64,000 nucleotides of DNA from Myxococcus stipitatus (GTDB lineage Bacteria; Myxococcota; Myxococcia; Myxococcales; Myxococcaceae). Shown in pieces: positions 23,480 to 32,952 of this stretch. A model generated the notes under the pieces. The model did not search any database and had not been told where the DNA came from. It worked only from the letters and a program-made list of their open reading frames with translations. Both the position numbers and the translations under genes were made by a program. The stretch spans positions 372,001 through 436,000 of the forward strand of contig NZ_CP147913.1 of assembly GCF_037414475.1 (NCBI RefSeq). The letters are read 5' to 3'. Numbering within the stretch: the first letter of the stretch is position 1; each line of letters opens with the position of its first letter.

Positions 23480-24213
23480 AGGTCTGCGCGGTGATTCCAG
23501 TCTACAACCACGGCGAGGCCGTGGGCGCGGTGGTGCATGCGGTGCGTGGGCACGGACTTCCGTGTGTCCTCGTGGATGATGGCAGCGAACCCGGCTGCGC
23601 CCAGGTGCTGGACACGCTGGCCCAGGAGGACCGCTCGGGCATCCAGTTGGTGCGGCTGCCCCAGAACGAAGGCAAGGGCGGGGCGATGATGGCGGGCCTT
23701 CGCGCGGCCCACGCCTCGGGTTTCAGCCACGCGCTGCAGATTGATGCCGACGGGCAGCACGACACCGGGGACATCCCCCGCTTCGTCGAGCTGGCATCGG
23801 CGTCTCCCACCACGCTCATCTGCGGCACGCCCGTCTACGACGAGTCCGTGCCCAAGGGCCGGCTGTACGGCCGCTACGCCACGCACATCTGGGTGTGGAT
23901 CAACACGCTGTCACTGGCCATCCGCGATTCCATGTGTGGCTTCCGCGTGTATCCGCTCGAGCCCACGCTGGCGCTCATCAACTCGGTGCGCATCGGCAAG
24001 CGGATGGACTTCGACGTGGAGGTCCTGGTGCGGCTGTACTGGCGGGGGATGCGCGTGCACAACCAGCCCACGCGGGTGCGCTACCCCACCGACGGCATCT
24101 CCCACTTCGATGTGCTCTGGGACAACGTGCGCATCTCCGGCATGCACGCGAAGCTCTTCTTCGGGATGCTGGCGCGGCTGCCCCTGCTCCTGTGGCGGAA
24201 GGTCGCCGCATGA
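23476..24213 (+). CDS. Family 2 glycosyltransferase of the polyene operon
   Basis: 245 residues. The ATG overlaps the preceding stop (ATGA). It has the GT-A fold opening CAVIPVYNHGEAVGAVV, the nucleotide-binding LVDDGS, and DADGQHD, the DxD metal site near residues 93-97. The C-terminal part (WVWINTLSLAIRDSMCGFRVY) resembles dolichyl-phosphate-mannose-synthase-like enzymes. It would transfer a sugar to a lipid or acyl acceptor on the cytoplasmic face of the inner membrane. In other aryl polyene clusters glycosyltransferase and acyltransferase are often one protein (ApeJ); here they are separate neighbours. Confidence 0.85.
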   Translation: MKVCAVIPVYNHGEAVGAVVHAVRGHGLPCVLVDDGSEPGCAQVLDTLAQEDRSGIQLVRLPQNEGKGGAMMAGLRAAHASGFSHALQIDADGQHDTGDIPRFVELASASPTTLICGTPVYDESVPKGRLYGRYATHIWVWINTLSLAIRDSMCGFRVYPLEPTLALINSVRIGKRMDFDVEVLVRLYWRGMRVHNQPTRVRYPTDGISHFDVLWDNVRISGMHAKLFFGMLARLPLLLWRKVAA

Positions 24214-25154
24214 AGGCACCGCACTGGGCGCAGATGGGCGAGAGCACGTTCGTGCTCGGCATCTGGCTCTTGTACTGGGTCCACCGACTGCTGGGGCGCT
24301 GGCCGTTCCGCCTCTGCGTGTACCCGGTTGTCCTGGTGCACTGGCTGGCCCGTCCGCTCGTGCGGCAGGCGTCGCTGCAATATCTCTCCCGGGTGCAGGA
24401 GGCCACCGGCGCGCTGGGACGCACACCCGGACGGCTGGACAGCCTGCGCCACATGTTCAGCTTCGCGGAGACCATGCTCGACAAGCTGCTGGCCGTCAGC
24501 GGCAAGTACCGCTTCGAGCAGGTCCACACCGAGGGGCGCGAACAGTTCTACGACGTGGCGAAGCAAGGCAAGGGCGGCATCATCGTCACCGCGCACATGG
24601 GTTGTCTGGAGCTGTGCCGCGCCATGGCCGAAAAGCGCGGCGAGGTGAAGCTCCACATCCTGGTGCACACCCGCCACGCGGAGCAGTTCAACCGCCTGCT
24701 CAAGCGGCTCAATCCCCACAGCGAGTTCCAACTGGTGGAGGTCACCGACCTGGGGCCGGGGACGGCGGTGGCCCTGGAGAAGTACGTGGCCGCCGGTGAG
24801 TACGTGGTGATTGCAGGCGACCGCGTGCCGGTGAATGCCAGCCAGACGGTGACGGTGGACTTCCTGGGGCATCCAGCCGCCTTCCCCGTGGGCCCCTACG
24901 TGCTCGCGTCGCTGTTCAAGTGCCCGCTGTACCTCCTGGGCTGCATCCACGAGGGCGGCGGCTACACCATCCACTTCGAGTGCCTGTCCGAGCACGTCGT
25001 GCTGCCCCGAGGGCAGCGCGTGGCCGCGCTCACGGGCCATGTCCAACAGTATGCCGAGCGGGTGACGGCGCTCGTGAAGCGCTCGCCGTTCGATTGGTTC
25101 AACTTCTTCCCCTTCTGGGATCAGGCGAATGTCTCCGCCAGGAATCAAGAGTGA
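24210..25154 (+). CDS. LpxL/HtrB-like lysophospholipid acyltransferase of the polyene operon
   Basis: 314 residues. ATGA overlap with the glycosyltransferase stop. A membrane segment lies near residues 15-45, followed by the lauroyl-acyltransferase pattern with TAHMGCLEL (H-x4-E catalytic pair) near 130 and AGDRVP near 208. It is therefore a second acyltransferase, of a different family from the first gene's neighbour. With the glycosyltransferase it probably builds the lipid anchor of the polyene. The ammonia-lyase gene starts 26 bases before its end. Confidence 0.85.
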   Translation: MKAPHWAQMGESTFVLGIWLLYWVHRLLGRWPFRLCVYPVVLVHWLARPLVRQASLQYLSRVQEATGALGRTPGRLDSLRHMFSFAETMLDKLLAVSGKYRFEQVHTEGREQFYDVAKQGKGGIIVTAHMGCLELCRAMAEKRGEVKLHILVHTRHAEQFNRLLKRLNPHSEFQLVEVTDLGPGTAVALEKYVAAGEYVVIAGDRVPVNASQTVTVDFLGHPAAFPVGPYVLASLFKCPLYLLGCIHEGGGYTIHFECLSEHVVLPRGQRVAALTGHVQQYAERVTALVKRSPFDWFNFFPFWDQANVSARNQE

Positions 25155-26685
25155 GCGCGCGGTCCGGTTCGATGGGAGCCGGCTCGCCATTGAAGATGTG
25201 TCCTCGCTGTCGCGCCGTGAGCGTGAGGCCGAGTTGGGCACCACGCCCGACTTCCGCCAGCGCATCACCCGCGGCGCGGAGTTCCTGGACCGGCTGCTGG
25301 CCGAGGACGGGAACATCTACGGCGTGACGACGGGGTACGGCGATTCGTGCACCGTCTCCATTCCGCCGGAGCTGGTGGCCGAGCTGCCGCACCACCTCTA
25401 CACGTACCACGGCATCGGCGCGGGCCGGTTCCTCACGCCCGAGGAGACCCGCGCGGTGCTGGCCACGCGGCTGGCCTCGCTGACGCAGGGCGTGTCGGGC
25501 GTGGGGCTGGGGCTGCTCACCCAGCTCGAGCAGCTCCTGCGGCTCGACATCCTCCCGCTCATCCCGGCCGAGGGCTCCGTGGGCGCCAGCGGTGACCTGA
25601 CGCCCCTGTCCTATGTGGCGGCGGTGCTCTGCGGCGAGCGAGAGGTGTGGCACCGCGGCGAGCGGAGGCCCGCGGCGGAGGTGCTGGCCCAGCACGGCCT
25701 CAAGCCCTTGAAGCTGCGGCCCAAGGAAGGCCTGGCCATCATGAACGGCACGTCGGTGATGACGGCGCTGGCGTGCCTGGCCTGGGAGCGCGCGGAGTAC
25801 CTGAGCCGGCTGGCCACGCGCCTCACCGCCTTCAACGTGGTGGCGAGCGCCGGCAACGCGCACCACTTCGACGAGGCACTGTTCGCCCTCAAGCCCCACG
25901 TGGGCCAGCAGCGCGTGGCCGCGCGTCTGCGCCAGGACCTGGCCACCGAGCGCCCCAGCCGCAACGAGCAGCGCTTGCAGGACCGCTACTCCCTGCGCTG
26001 CGCGCCACATGTCGTCGGCGTGCTCGAGGACGCCCTGCCCTTCTTCCGCGCGCAAATCGAGAACGAGCTCAACAGCGCCAACGACAACCCGCTCATCGAC
26101 CCGGACAGCGAGCGGGTGCTGCATGGCGGCCACTTCTACGGCGGCCATATCGCCTTCGCGATGGACGGACTGAAGAACGCCGTGGCCAACGTCGCGGACC
26201 TCCTGGACCGGCAGTTGGCGCTGCTCGTGGACACTCGCTACAACCACGGGCTGCCGTCCAACCTCTCTGGCGCCACGGGCCCGCGCGCGGCCATCAACCA
26301 CGGCCTCAAGGCGGTGCAGATCAGCGTCTCCGCGTGGACGGCGGAGGCCCTCAAGCAGACGATGCCCGCGTCCGTCTTCTCCCGCTCCACCGAGTGCCAC
26401 AACCAGGACAAGGTGAGCATGGGCACCATCGCCGCGCGTGACTGCCTGCGAGTGCTGGAGCTCTCCGAGCAGGTAGTGGCCGCCATGCTCATCGCCGCGC
26501 GGCAGGGCGTCACGCTGCGCCGCCGCGTCGCTCAAGAAACAACCCTGTCGCCGTCTCTTGCGACAATGCAGGCGGACCTGGAGCAGCGCATCCCGTTGGT
26601 GGTGGAGGACCGGGCGTTGGACAAGGAGCTGCAAGGACTGCTGGGCGCCATCCGCGCCCGTGAATGGAGGCTCTATGAAGCCTGA
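25129..26685 (+). CDS. Aromatic amino acid ammonia-lyase (HAL/TAL/PAL family), likely tyrosine-type
   Basis: 518 residues, full length for the family. ASG at 153-155 in VGASGDLTPLSY forms the MIO prosthetic group; the catalytic Tyr is in YGVTTGYG (61-71), and NDNPLID and the YNHG loop are kept. In the selectivity loop (PHHLYTYHGIGAG) the residues equivalent to the His-Leu or Ser-His positions read Tyr-His (93-94), nearer to tyrosine lyases than to histidase, but the alignment is by eye. In aryl polyene/flexirubin clusters this enzyme makes the cinnamate or coumarate starter. No hut genes are nearby, which argues against histidine catabolism. Confidence 0.85.
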   Translation: MSPPGIKSERAVRFDGSRLAIEDVSSLSRREREAELGTTPDFRQRITRGAEFLDRLLAEDGNIYGVTTGYGDSCTVSIPPELVAELPHHLYTYHGIGAGRFLTPEETRAVLATRLASLTQGVSGVGLGLLTQLEQLLRLDILPLIPAEGSVGASGDLTPLSYVAAVLCGEREVWHRGERRPAAEVLAQHGLKPLKLRPKEGLAIMNGTSVMTALACLAWERAEYLSRLATRLTAFNVVASAGNAHHFDEALFALKPHVGQQRVAARLRQDLATERPSRNEQRLQDRYSLRCAPHVVGVLEDALPFFRAQIENELNSANDNPLIDPDSERVLHGGHFYGGHIAFAMDGLKNAVANVADLLDRQLALLVDTRYNHGLPSNLSGATGPRAAINHGLKAVQISVSAWTAEALKQTMPASVFSRSTECHNQDKVSMGTIAARDCLRVLELSEQVVAAMLIAARQGVTLRRRVAQETTLSPSLATMQADLEQRIPLVVEDRALDKELQGLLGAIRAREWRLYEA

Positions 26686-27094
26686 GCTCCACCACGAAAT
26701 CGAGCTGACCCCACCCTTCCATGACATCGACCTGATGGAGGTCGTCTGGCATGGGCACTACGTGAAGTACCTGGAGCTGGCGCGCTGCGCGCTGCTCGCG
26801 AAGTTCGACTACGACTACCCGCAGATGCTCGCGTCCGGCTTCGCGTGGCCCGTGGTGGACATGCGGTTGAAGTACGTGCAGCCCGCGCTCTACGGGAAGA
26901 CGCTGAAGATTCGCGCCGAAATCACCGAGTGGGAGAACCGGCTGCGCATCGACTACCTCATCCGGGACGCCGCCACGGGCCGCAAGGTGAACCAGGCCCA
27001 CACCATCCAGGTCGCCGTGTCGCTGGCCACCAAGGAACTGCAGTACGTCTGTCCGCCGGTGCTCTGGCAGCGGCTGGGGGTGAAGCCCGAATGA
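26675..27094 (+). CDS. 4-hydroxybenzoyl-CoA-thioesterase-fold thioesterase of the polyene operon
   Basis: 139 residues, overlapping the lyase stop. The hot-dog signature FHDIDLMEVVWHGHYVKYLE contains the Asp and the HGHY segment typical of the 4HBT/YbgC group. The length is normal. In aryl polyene systems such a thioesterase (ApeK-like) is proposed to edit or release acyl-ACP. Cytoplasmic, no signal. It is translationally coupled to both neighbours. Confidence 0.85.
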   Translation: MKPELHHEIELTPPFHDIDLMEVVWHGHYVKYLELARCALLAKFDYDYPQMLASGFAWPVVDMRLKYVQPALYGKTLKIRAEITEWENRLRIDYLIRDAATGRKVNQAHTIQVAVSLATKELQYVCPPVLWQRLGVKPE

Positions 27095-27699
27095 AGCGCG
27101 TGCTCTTGCTCGTGATGCTGCTGGCGGGAATGACGGCCAGCGCCCAGGACATGGTGACGCAGGTCCGCGCCCGGCTGGCGGACGTGCCCCTCTTGCGCGG
27201 CGGCTTCGAGCAGAAGAAGACCGTGTCGGGCTTCAAGAAGCCCCTCGTCTCGCGCGGGGTGTTCCTCCTGGCCCGCGAGAAGGGCGTCCTCTGGGACACG
27301 CAGACGCCCTTCGCGTCGACGCTCACCCTCACGCGCAAGTCGCTGAGCGCGCAGCAGGGCTCGGGAGCGGCGGCCTACCATCTGGACGCGAGCAAGGAGC
27401 CTGGGCTCGCGGCGGTGAACGAGGTGATGTTCGCGCTGCTGTCCGGGGATGTCGCGGCGCTGTCCAAGCGCTTCCGTGTCGAGGGCGCGCTCACGGGCAC
27501 GGAGGGTTGGAAGCTGACCCTCACGCCGACGGACGCGGGCCTGGCGCGTGTCTTCCGCGTCATCCAGTTGGAAGGTGACAAGTACGTGCGTCAGGTCCGG
27601 CTGGAAGAGGCTCGCGGCGACATGAGCGTCATCCAGTTCGACCAACTGGCCCAGACGCCGCCCCCCAATGAAGCGGAGGCCCAGCGCCTTGCGAAGTAA
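27091..27699 (+). CDS. LolA-like outer-membrane lipoprotein carrier of the polyene operon
   Basis: 202 residues. ATGA overlap with the thioesterase. MKRVLLLVMLLAGMTASAQ is a signal peptide with AXA-like cleavage. The body reads like the LolA-related family found in polyene clusters: LLRGGFEQKKTVSGFKKPLVSRG (first strand pair) and VLWDTQTPFAS. It should bind the hydrophobic product in the periplasm and pass it to the outer membrane. The exporter gene begins within its last codons, which supports a joint transport route. Confidence 0.83.
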   Translation: MKRVLLLVMLLAGMTASAQDMVTQVRARLADVPLLRGGFEQKKTVSGFKKPLVSRGVFLLAREKGVLWDTQTPFASTLTLTRKSLSAQQGSGAAAYHLDASKEPGLAAVNEVMFALLSGDVAALSKRFRVEGALTGTEGWKLTLTPTDAGLARVFRVIQLEGDKYVRQVRLEEARGDMSVIQFDQLAQTPPPNEAEAQRLAK

Positions 27700-29986
27700 G
27701 TGGGCCATCCTCTGGTTGTTGGTGGTGCTCGCCGTCGGTGTGCACCAGGTGAGGTTCTGGCTCTCCGCAAGGCTGGATACCGACGTCCTCGCGCTCCTGC
27801 CCGAGGATGAGCAGGCCCCCGAGGTGGGCGCCGCCACGCGCAAGCTCGCGGATGGAGCCAGCCGGGAGTTGGTGTTGCTCGTGGGTGCGCCGGACTGGGA
27901 AGCCGCTCAGCGCGCGGCGGATGTGGCTCGCGAGGCGCTGTCTCGGGACGCGTCGCTCCTGAAGCCCTCCGCCCTGGATGCGTCGTCGTTCGACACGGCG
28001 CTGGAGCTGTATCGCCCCTATCGCGACCGGCTGCTCACGCCCGCGCAGCGCGAGTGGCTGACGCGCGCCACCGCGGACGAATTGGGCGGCACCGCGCTGA
28101 TGAAGCTCTACCAGCCCGCGGGCCCCCGGCTGACGAACTGGGAGGCGGACCCGCTGGGGCTGTGGCCTGACTGGTGGGCGGCACGTGCGGCCGAGAGCAC
28201 CGCGCGTCCGCGCGATGGACGGCTGTGGCTGTCCGGCGAGGGCCGCGAGTGGGTGCTCCTGGCCTTCCACAGCCAGGTCTCCGCCTTCGCGCTGGGCGCG
28301 GATGGGCACATCACCCGCGCCGTGGAGCGCGCGCGGGAGGCCGTGACGGCGGCGGTGCCTGGAAGCCGGGTGGTGGCCGCGGGTGTGCCGCTGTACGCGG
28401 AGTCGGCCGCGTCTCAGGCCAGCGATGAGATGTCCACCATTGGCACCGGCTCCATGCTGGCGGTGCTGCTGCTCGTCTGGCTCACCTTCCGCTCGATGCG
28501 CCCCATCGTCATGGTGGGTGCGTCGCTGGTCATCGGCTGCGCGGTGGCGCTCAGCGTCACGGCCCTGGTCTTCGACCGCGTCCATCTGCTCACGCTCGTC
28601 TTCGGCTCCAGCCTGGTCGGCGTCGCGGAGGACTACGGCTTCCACTACTTCGCCTCACGCCAGGGCAAACCTCCGGAGGAGCGCGGCTCCGTCATGCGCG
28701 GCCTGCTGCCGGGCATGGTGATGGCGCTGCTCACCAGCGTGGTGGCCTACCTCGCGTTGGGCGTGGCGCCCTTCCCCGGGCTCCGGCAGATGGCGCTGTT
28801 CTCCGCCGCGGGCCTCGTGGGTGCGTTCCTCACGGTGGTATGTTGGTTCCCCCACTTGGACACCGGCGCGCTGCCGGTGACGGCCTTCGCGCAGCGCTTC
28901 GCGACGTCGCTGGCGCGCTGGCCCCGCTTCGCCTCCACCCGGACCTGGTGGGTGGGGACGGCCGTGCTCACGCTCTTCACCCTCGGCGGCCTGTGGCGCC
29001 TGAAGACGCGCGATGACGTGCGCCAGCTCCAGGGCGCTCCGGCCCACCTCATCGCCGATCAGCGCGAGCTGGGACGCCTGCTGGGGCTACCCAGTCCCGC
29101 CCAGTTCTTCCTCGTGGGAGGACAGGACGACGAGCAGGTGCTGGAGCGCGAGACGAAGCTCAAGGCGCGGCTGGACGCGCTCGTCACGGACCGGAAGCTC
29201 GCGGGCTATCGCGCCGTGTCGGACTGGTTGCCCAGCGCCGAGCAGCAGCGCGCCGATGCCCGACTGAGTGAACGCGCGGAAGCCCAGGCGGTAGCGGCGG
29301 TGGCCGTGGCCACGGGCGAAGCGCCCACTCGCGCGAGCTTCGCCGAAGGCGTGCTGACGCCAGAGCAACTGCTCGCCAGTCCCGCGGCGGCGGCCATCCG
29401 GCAGCAATGGCTGGGCATGTTGGGAGACCAGCACTTCAGCATCGTCATGCTGCGCGGACTGAATGACCCGTCGCTGCTCCCGCACCTGGCCGATGCCGCT
29501 CAGGGCCTGGAGGGCGTGCGCTGGGTGGACAAGACACAGGAGATATCCGGGCTCCTGGAGCGCTACCGCAAGCTCATGGGTGGGCTCATCGTGCTGGGTT
29601 ATGTCGCGGTGCTGCTCCTGCTGGTGACGCGCTTCAAGCGCCAGGCGTGGCGCGCGTGGCTGCCCACGGTGGTGGGCACGCTCTTCACCCTGGCCGTCTT
29701 CGGATGGGTGGGTGAGCCGCTCCAGCTCTTCAGCGTCCTGGGCCTGATGCTCCTGCTGGGCATGGGCGTGGACTACGGAATCTTCATGCTGGAGCACCCG
29801 GGAGACGGCTCCGCGTGGCTCGCGGTGGCGCTCGCGGGCGTGAGCACGCTCCTCTCGTTTGGACTTCTGGGGCTCTCGGCCACTCCGGCCCTGCGCTCCT
29901 TTGGACTCACCATGCTGCTGGGCGAGGTGGCCATCTGGCTGCTGACCCCCTGCTGCAGACTGCCTCCGGGCAAGGACGTGTCGTGA
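27668..29986 (+). CDS. MMPL/RND-type exporter of the polyene operon
   Basis: 772 residues. One N-terminal membrane segment (10-30), a large periplasmic domain (about 30-250), a first block of membrane helices (about 255-400), a second periplasmic domain (about 440-640) and a second block (about 645-765). This duplicated layout is that of MMPL/RND transporters (COG4258-like). It is predicted to move the lipid-linked polyene across the inner membrane and hand it to the LolA-like protein. The start overlaps the LolA-like gene by 32 bases. Confidence 0.87.
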   Translation: MKRRPSALRSKWAILWLLVVLAVGVHQVRFWLSARLDTDVLALLPEDEQAPEVGAATRKLADGASRELVLLVGAPDWEAAQRAADVAREALSRDASLLKPSALDASSFDTALELYRPYRDRLLTPAQREWLTRATADELGGTALMKLYQPAGPRLTNWEADPLGLWPDWWAARAAESTARPRDGRLWLSGEGREWVLLAFHSQVSAFALGADGHITRAVERAREAVTAAVPGSRVVAAGVPLYAESAASQASDEMSTIGTGSMLAVLLLVWLTFRSMRPIVMVGASLVIGCAVALSVTALVFDRVHLLTLVFGSSLVGVAEDYGFHYFASRQGKPPEERGSVMRGLLPGMVMALLTSVVAYLALGVAPFPGLRQMALFSAAGLVGAFLTVVCWFPHLDTGALPVTAFAQRFATSLARWPRFASTRTWWVGTAVLTLFTLGGLWRLKTRDDVRQLQGAPAHLIADQRELGRLLGLPSPAQFFLVGGQDDEQVLERETKLKARLDALVTDRKLAGYRAVSDWLPSAEQQRADARLSERAEAQAVAAVAVATGEAPTRASFAEGVLTPEQLLASPAAAAIRQQWLGMLGDQHFSIVMLRGLNDPSLLPHLADAAQGLEGVRWVDKTQEISGLLERYRKLMGGLIVLGYVAVLLLLVTRFKRQAWRAWLPTVVGTLFTLAVFGWVGEPLQLFSVLGLMLLLGMGVDYGIFMLEHPGDGSAWLAVALAGVSTLLSFGLLGLSATPALRSFGLTMLLGEVAIWLLTPCCRLPPGKDVS

Positions 29987-31212
29987 AGGTAGAGAAGACT
30001 GAAGTCGTCATCATCGGCGCGGGACCCTCCGGTTCGGTGGCCGCGGGCATCCTGCGCAAACAAGGCCGTCAGGTGTTGATCCTGGAGCGCGAGCAGTTTC
30101 CTCGCTTCTCCATCGGCGAGAGCCTGCTCCCTCAGAGCATGCAGTACATCGAGGAAGCGGGAATGCTGCAGGACATCGTCGAGGCGGGCTTCCAGTACAA
30201 GAACGGCGCGTCCTTCGTGCGCGGCGACAAGACCACGGACTTCGACTTCCGTGAGAAGTTCTCGCCAGGCTGGGGGACCACGTACCAGGTGCAGCGTGCG
30301 CACTTCGACCACGTGCTGGCGCTCGCCGCCGAGCGCAAGGGCGCCACGCTGCGCTTCCGCCACACCGTCGAGTCCGTCGACGTCACGGGCGCCACCCCCG
30401 AGCTGACCGTGCGCTCACCCGAGGGCGAGATGTACCGTGTCCAAGCCCGCTTCCTGCTCGACGCAAGCGGCTTCGGCCGCGTGCTGCCCCGGCTGCTCGC
30501 GTTGGAGACACCCTCGGCCTTCCCGGTGCGCGGAGCCCTCTTCACCCACGTGGAGGACCGCGTGGCTCCGGGCACGTTCGACCGGAACAAGATTCGCATC
30601 ACCACGCATCCCCAGCACGTGCACGTCTGGTACTGGACCATCCCCTTCTCCAACGGCCGCTGCTCGTTGGGCGTGGTGGCCAAGCGCGAGTTCCTGGAGC
30701 AGTTCCAGGGCACGGAGACCGAGCGCCTCAAGGCCATCGTCGCGGAGGACCCGTCGCTGTCCAAGCTGCTCAAGGACGCGGTCTGGGACACGCCCGCGCG
30801 CGCCATCACCGGCTACGCGGCGAACGTGAAGTCCCTGTGGGGCAACGGCTTCGCGCTCCTGGGCAACGCGGGTGAGTTCCTGGACCCGGTGTTCTCCTCG
30901 GGGGTCACCATCGCCGTGAAGTCCGCGAGCCTCGCGGCCCAGTGCATCGGCCGCGCGTTCGCGGGTGAGACGGTGGACTGGGAGCGCGACTACGCGGTGC
31001 CACTCAAGGCCGGCGTGGACACGTTCCGCACCTTCGTCGAGTCCTGGTACGCCGGCGGCTTCCAGGACGTCATCTTCCACCCCAACTCCTCGGTGGAGAT
31101 TCGGAAGATGATCTCCTCCATCCTCGCGGGCTACGCCTGGGACAAGGAGAACCCCTTCGTGGCCGACAGCAAGCGCCGCCTCGGGGTGCTCGAGAAGCTG
31201 TGCGCGCCCTGA
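29983..31212 (+). CDS. FAD-dependent oxidoreductase (halogenase/geranylgeranyl-reductase-like) of the polyene operon
   Basis: 409 residues from a GTG overlapping the exporter stop (GTGA). The dinucleotide-binding start VVIIGAGPSGSVAAGILRK and the later GNAGEFLDPVFSSGVTIA motif put it in the flavoprotein monooxygenase/halogenase-like group. The WxWxIP motif of true tryptophan halogenases is replaced by VWYWTIPFSNG, and FAD binding seems intact. Such proteins are regular members of polyene and flexirubin clusters; hydroxylation or halogenation of the aryl head group is possible. It is not closely similar to the two halogenases further right. Confidence 0.83.
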   Translation: MKVEKTEVVIIGAGPSGSVAAGILRKQGRQVLILEREQFPRFSIGESLLPQSMQYIEEAGMLQDIVEAGFQYKNGASFVRGDKTTDFDFREKFSPGWGTTYQVQRAHFDHVLALAAERKGATLRFRHTVESVDVTGATPELTVRSPEGEMYRVQARFLLDASGFGRVLPRLLALETPSAFPVRGALFTHVEDRVAPGTFDRNKIRITTHPQHVHVWYWTIPFSNGRCSLGVVAKREFLEQFQGTETERLKAIVAEDPSLSKLLKDAVWDTPARAITGYAANVKSLWGNGFALLGNAGEFLDPVFSSGVTIAVKSASLAAQCIGRAFAGETVDWERDYAVPLKAGVDTFRTFVESWYAGGFQDVIFHPNSSVEIRKMISSILAGYAWDKENPFVADSKRRLGVLEKLCAP

Positions 31213-31766
31213 TTGCCAGCCTGGCCCTGCTCGGGCTTGCCTCCTGCACCACCCCGGCTCCACGCAAGATGGCGCCGGAGGTGGTGTTGCCATCGCTCGC
31301 GCTGGCGCCGTCGGCCTTCGGTGGCAGCGTGAGCCTGTCGCAACAGCTGAGCTTCGCGCACGAGATGGACCCCGGCGGTCCCCGTTCGCTGGAGGCCCTG
31401 GTAGAGATCGACGCGTCGGCGCTGCGGCTGGCCGGGTTCGCGTTGAGCCAGCGGGTCATCACCCTCCAGTGGGACGGGGAGAAGCTGGAGGAGGAGCGCG
31501 ACGCGCGGGTGCCCGCGCAGTTCCAATCCCGGACCGTGCTGCGGGATATCCAGCTCGTCTACTGGCCGGCCTCCACCGTGCGTGCGGCCCTGCCCGAGGG
31601 ATGGACGCTGGAGGAGTCCCCGGGACAGCGCGTGCTGCGCCAGGGGGACAAGGAATGGCTGTCGGTGCGCTATGCTGGCCAACCTCCTTGGGTGGGCCGC
31701 GCGGAGCTGGTCAACCTGGCGGAGCACTACCGGCTGACCATCGAGTCACGCCTCTCGGAGGAATGA
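31200..31766 (+). CDS. DUF3261-type outer-membrane lipoprotein of the polyene operon
   Basis: 188 residues from a GTG inside the oxidoreductase gene. The N-terminus MRALIASLALLGLASCTTPA has a lipobox (LASC), so it should be a lipoprotein. The mature domain is about 170 residues without known motifs; lipoproteins of this size next to the MMPL exporter and LolA-like genes belong to the DUF3261 family (ApeN-like by position). It may form the outer-membrane end of polyene transport, in the way LolB ends the Lol route. Confidence 0.72.
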   Translation: MRALIASLALLGLASCTTPAPRKMAPEVVLPSLALAPSAFGGSVSLSQQLSFAHEMDPGGPRSLEALVEIDASALRLAGFALSQRVITLQWDGEKLEEERDARVPAQFQSRTVLRDIQLVYWPASTVRAALPEGWTLEESPGQRVLRQGDKEWLSVRYAGQPPWVGRAELVNLAEHYRLTIESRLSEE

Positions 31767-31770
31767 GCGC

Positions 31771-32952
31771 ATGTCTCCGCCCGTCTTCTTGAACCACCTG
31801 GGCTTGGTGTGTGCCCTGGGCGTGGGCCGGACCGAGGTCGCCGAGGCCCTCTTCGGTGGCAAGCCCACGGGCGTGGCCCCGAGCCCCGACTTCGCGGACC
31901 GCACCCTCCATGTCGGACACGTCACCGCGCCGCTCGTCACCACGGACGCGCTACCGGTGCCGCTGCGCAGCCGCAACAACGCCCTGCTCCTCACCGCGCT
32001 GGAGCAGCTCCGCCCCCAGGTGGATGACGCTCTCCGGCGCCATGGCCCGGAGCGGGTGGCCGTGGTGCTGGGCACCAGCACCTCCGGCATCGGTGAGAGC
32101 GAGGCCGCCATCGTCGCGCGCGCGGCCACGGGACAGCTCCCAGAGCACTTCGACGTGCGGCAGCAGGAGCTGGGCTCTCCCGCGCTGGCCCTGAACCATG
32201 TGCTGGGCACGCTGGGGCCTTCGTTCGTCATCTCCACCGCGTGCTCCTCCAGCGCCAAGGCCCTGGCCACCGCCGCGCGGCTGCTGCGCACGGGGATGGC
32301 CGACGCCGTCATCACCGGGGGCGCGGACGCGCTGTGCCGCTTCACCGTCGCGGGCTTCTCGTCACTCGACTCGGTGAGCGACGCACGCTGCAACCCGATG
32401 AGTGTCCACCGCCGGGGCATCAACATCGGCGAGGCCTCCGCCCTGTTCTTGATGACCCGCGAGCCAGGGCCGGTGCGCCTCGCGGGTTGGGGCGAGTCCT
32501 CCGACGCCCACCACCTCTCCGCCCCCGAGCCGGGAGGCCGAGGCGCAATCATCGCCATGCGGACAGCCGTGGAGCGCGCGGGCATCACCGCGGGCGACGT
32601 GGGCTACGTCAACCTGCATGGCACCGCGACGCCCCAGAACGACGCGATGGAGAGCCGCGCGGTGCAGGCGCTGCTGGGCGACCACGTGCCGTGCAGCTCC
32701 ACCAAACCGCTCACCGGACACACGTTGGGCGCGGCGGGGGCCTTGGAGGCCGCGTTGTGCTGGCTCACCCTCACGGACGATGCGCGCGGGCGGCTGCCGC
32801 CCCACTGGTGGGATGGCGAGGCGGACCCGTCACTGCCCGCCCTATCCCTGGTGAAACCAGGAACGGCGCTGGGAAAGCCTCCGCGCTATGTCCTGAGCAA
32901 CTCGTTCGCCTTCGGCGGCAGCAACGCCGCGCTCCTTTTGGGAAGGGCCTGA
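31771..32952 (+). CDS. Beta-ketoacyl synthase (ApeO-like)
   Basis: 393 residues. The Cys-His-His set of active KAS enzymes is present: STACSSSAK (Cys), NLHGTATPQND (His) and STKPLTGHTLGAAGA (His). The N-terminus is short for FabF but complete for this subgroup. In aryl polyene systems this ketosynthase (ApeO) pairs with the chain-length factor encoded at the operon start to extend the polyene chain. The dehydratase gene starts inside its stop codon (TGATG). Confidence 0.87.
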   Translation: MSPPVFLNHLGLVCALGVGRTEVAEALFGGKPTGVAPSPDFADRTLHVGHVTAPLVTTDALPVPLRSRNNALLLTALEQLRPQVDDALRRHGPERVAVVLGTSTSGIGESEAAIVARAATGQLPEHFDVRQQELGSPALALNHVLGTLGPSFVISTACSSSAKALATAARLLRTGMADAVITGGADALCRFTVAGFSSLDSVSDARCNPMSVHRRGINIGEASALFLMTREPGPVRLAGWGESSDAHHLSAPEPGGRGAIIAMRTAVERAGITAGDVGYVNLHGTATPQNDAMESRAVQALLGDHVPCSSTKPLTGHTLGAAGALEAALCWLTLTDDARGRLPPHWWDGEADPSLPALSLVKPGTALGKPPRYVLSNSFAFGGSNAALLLGRA

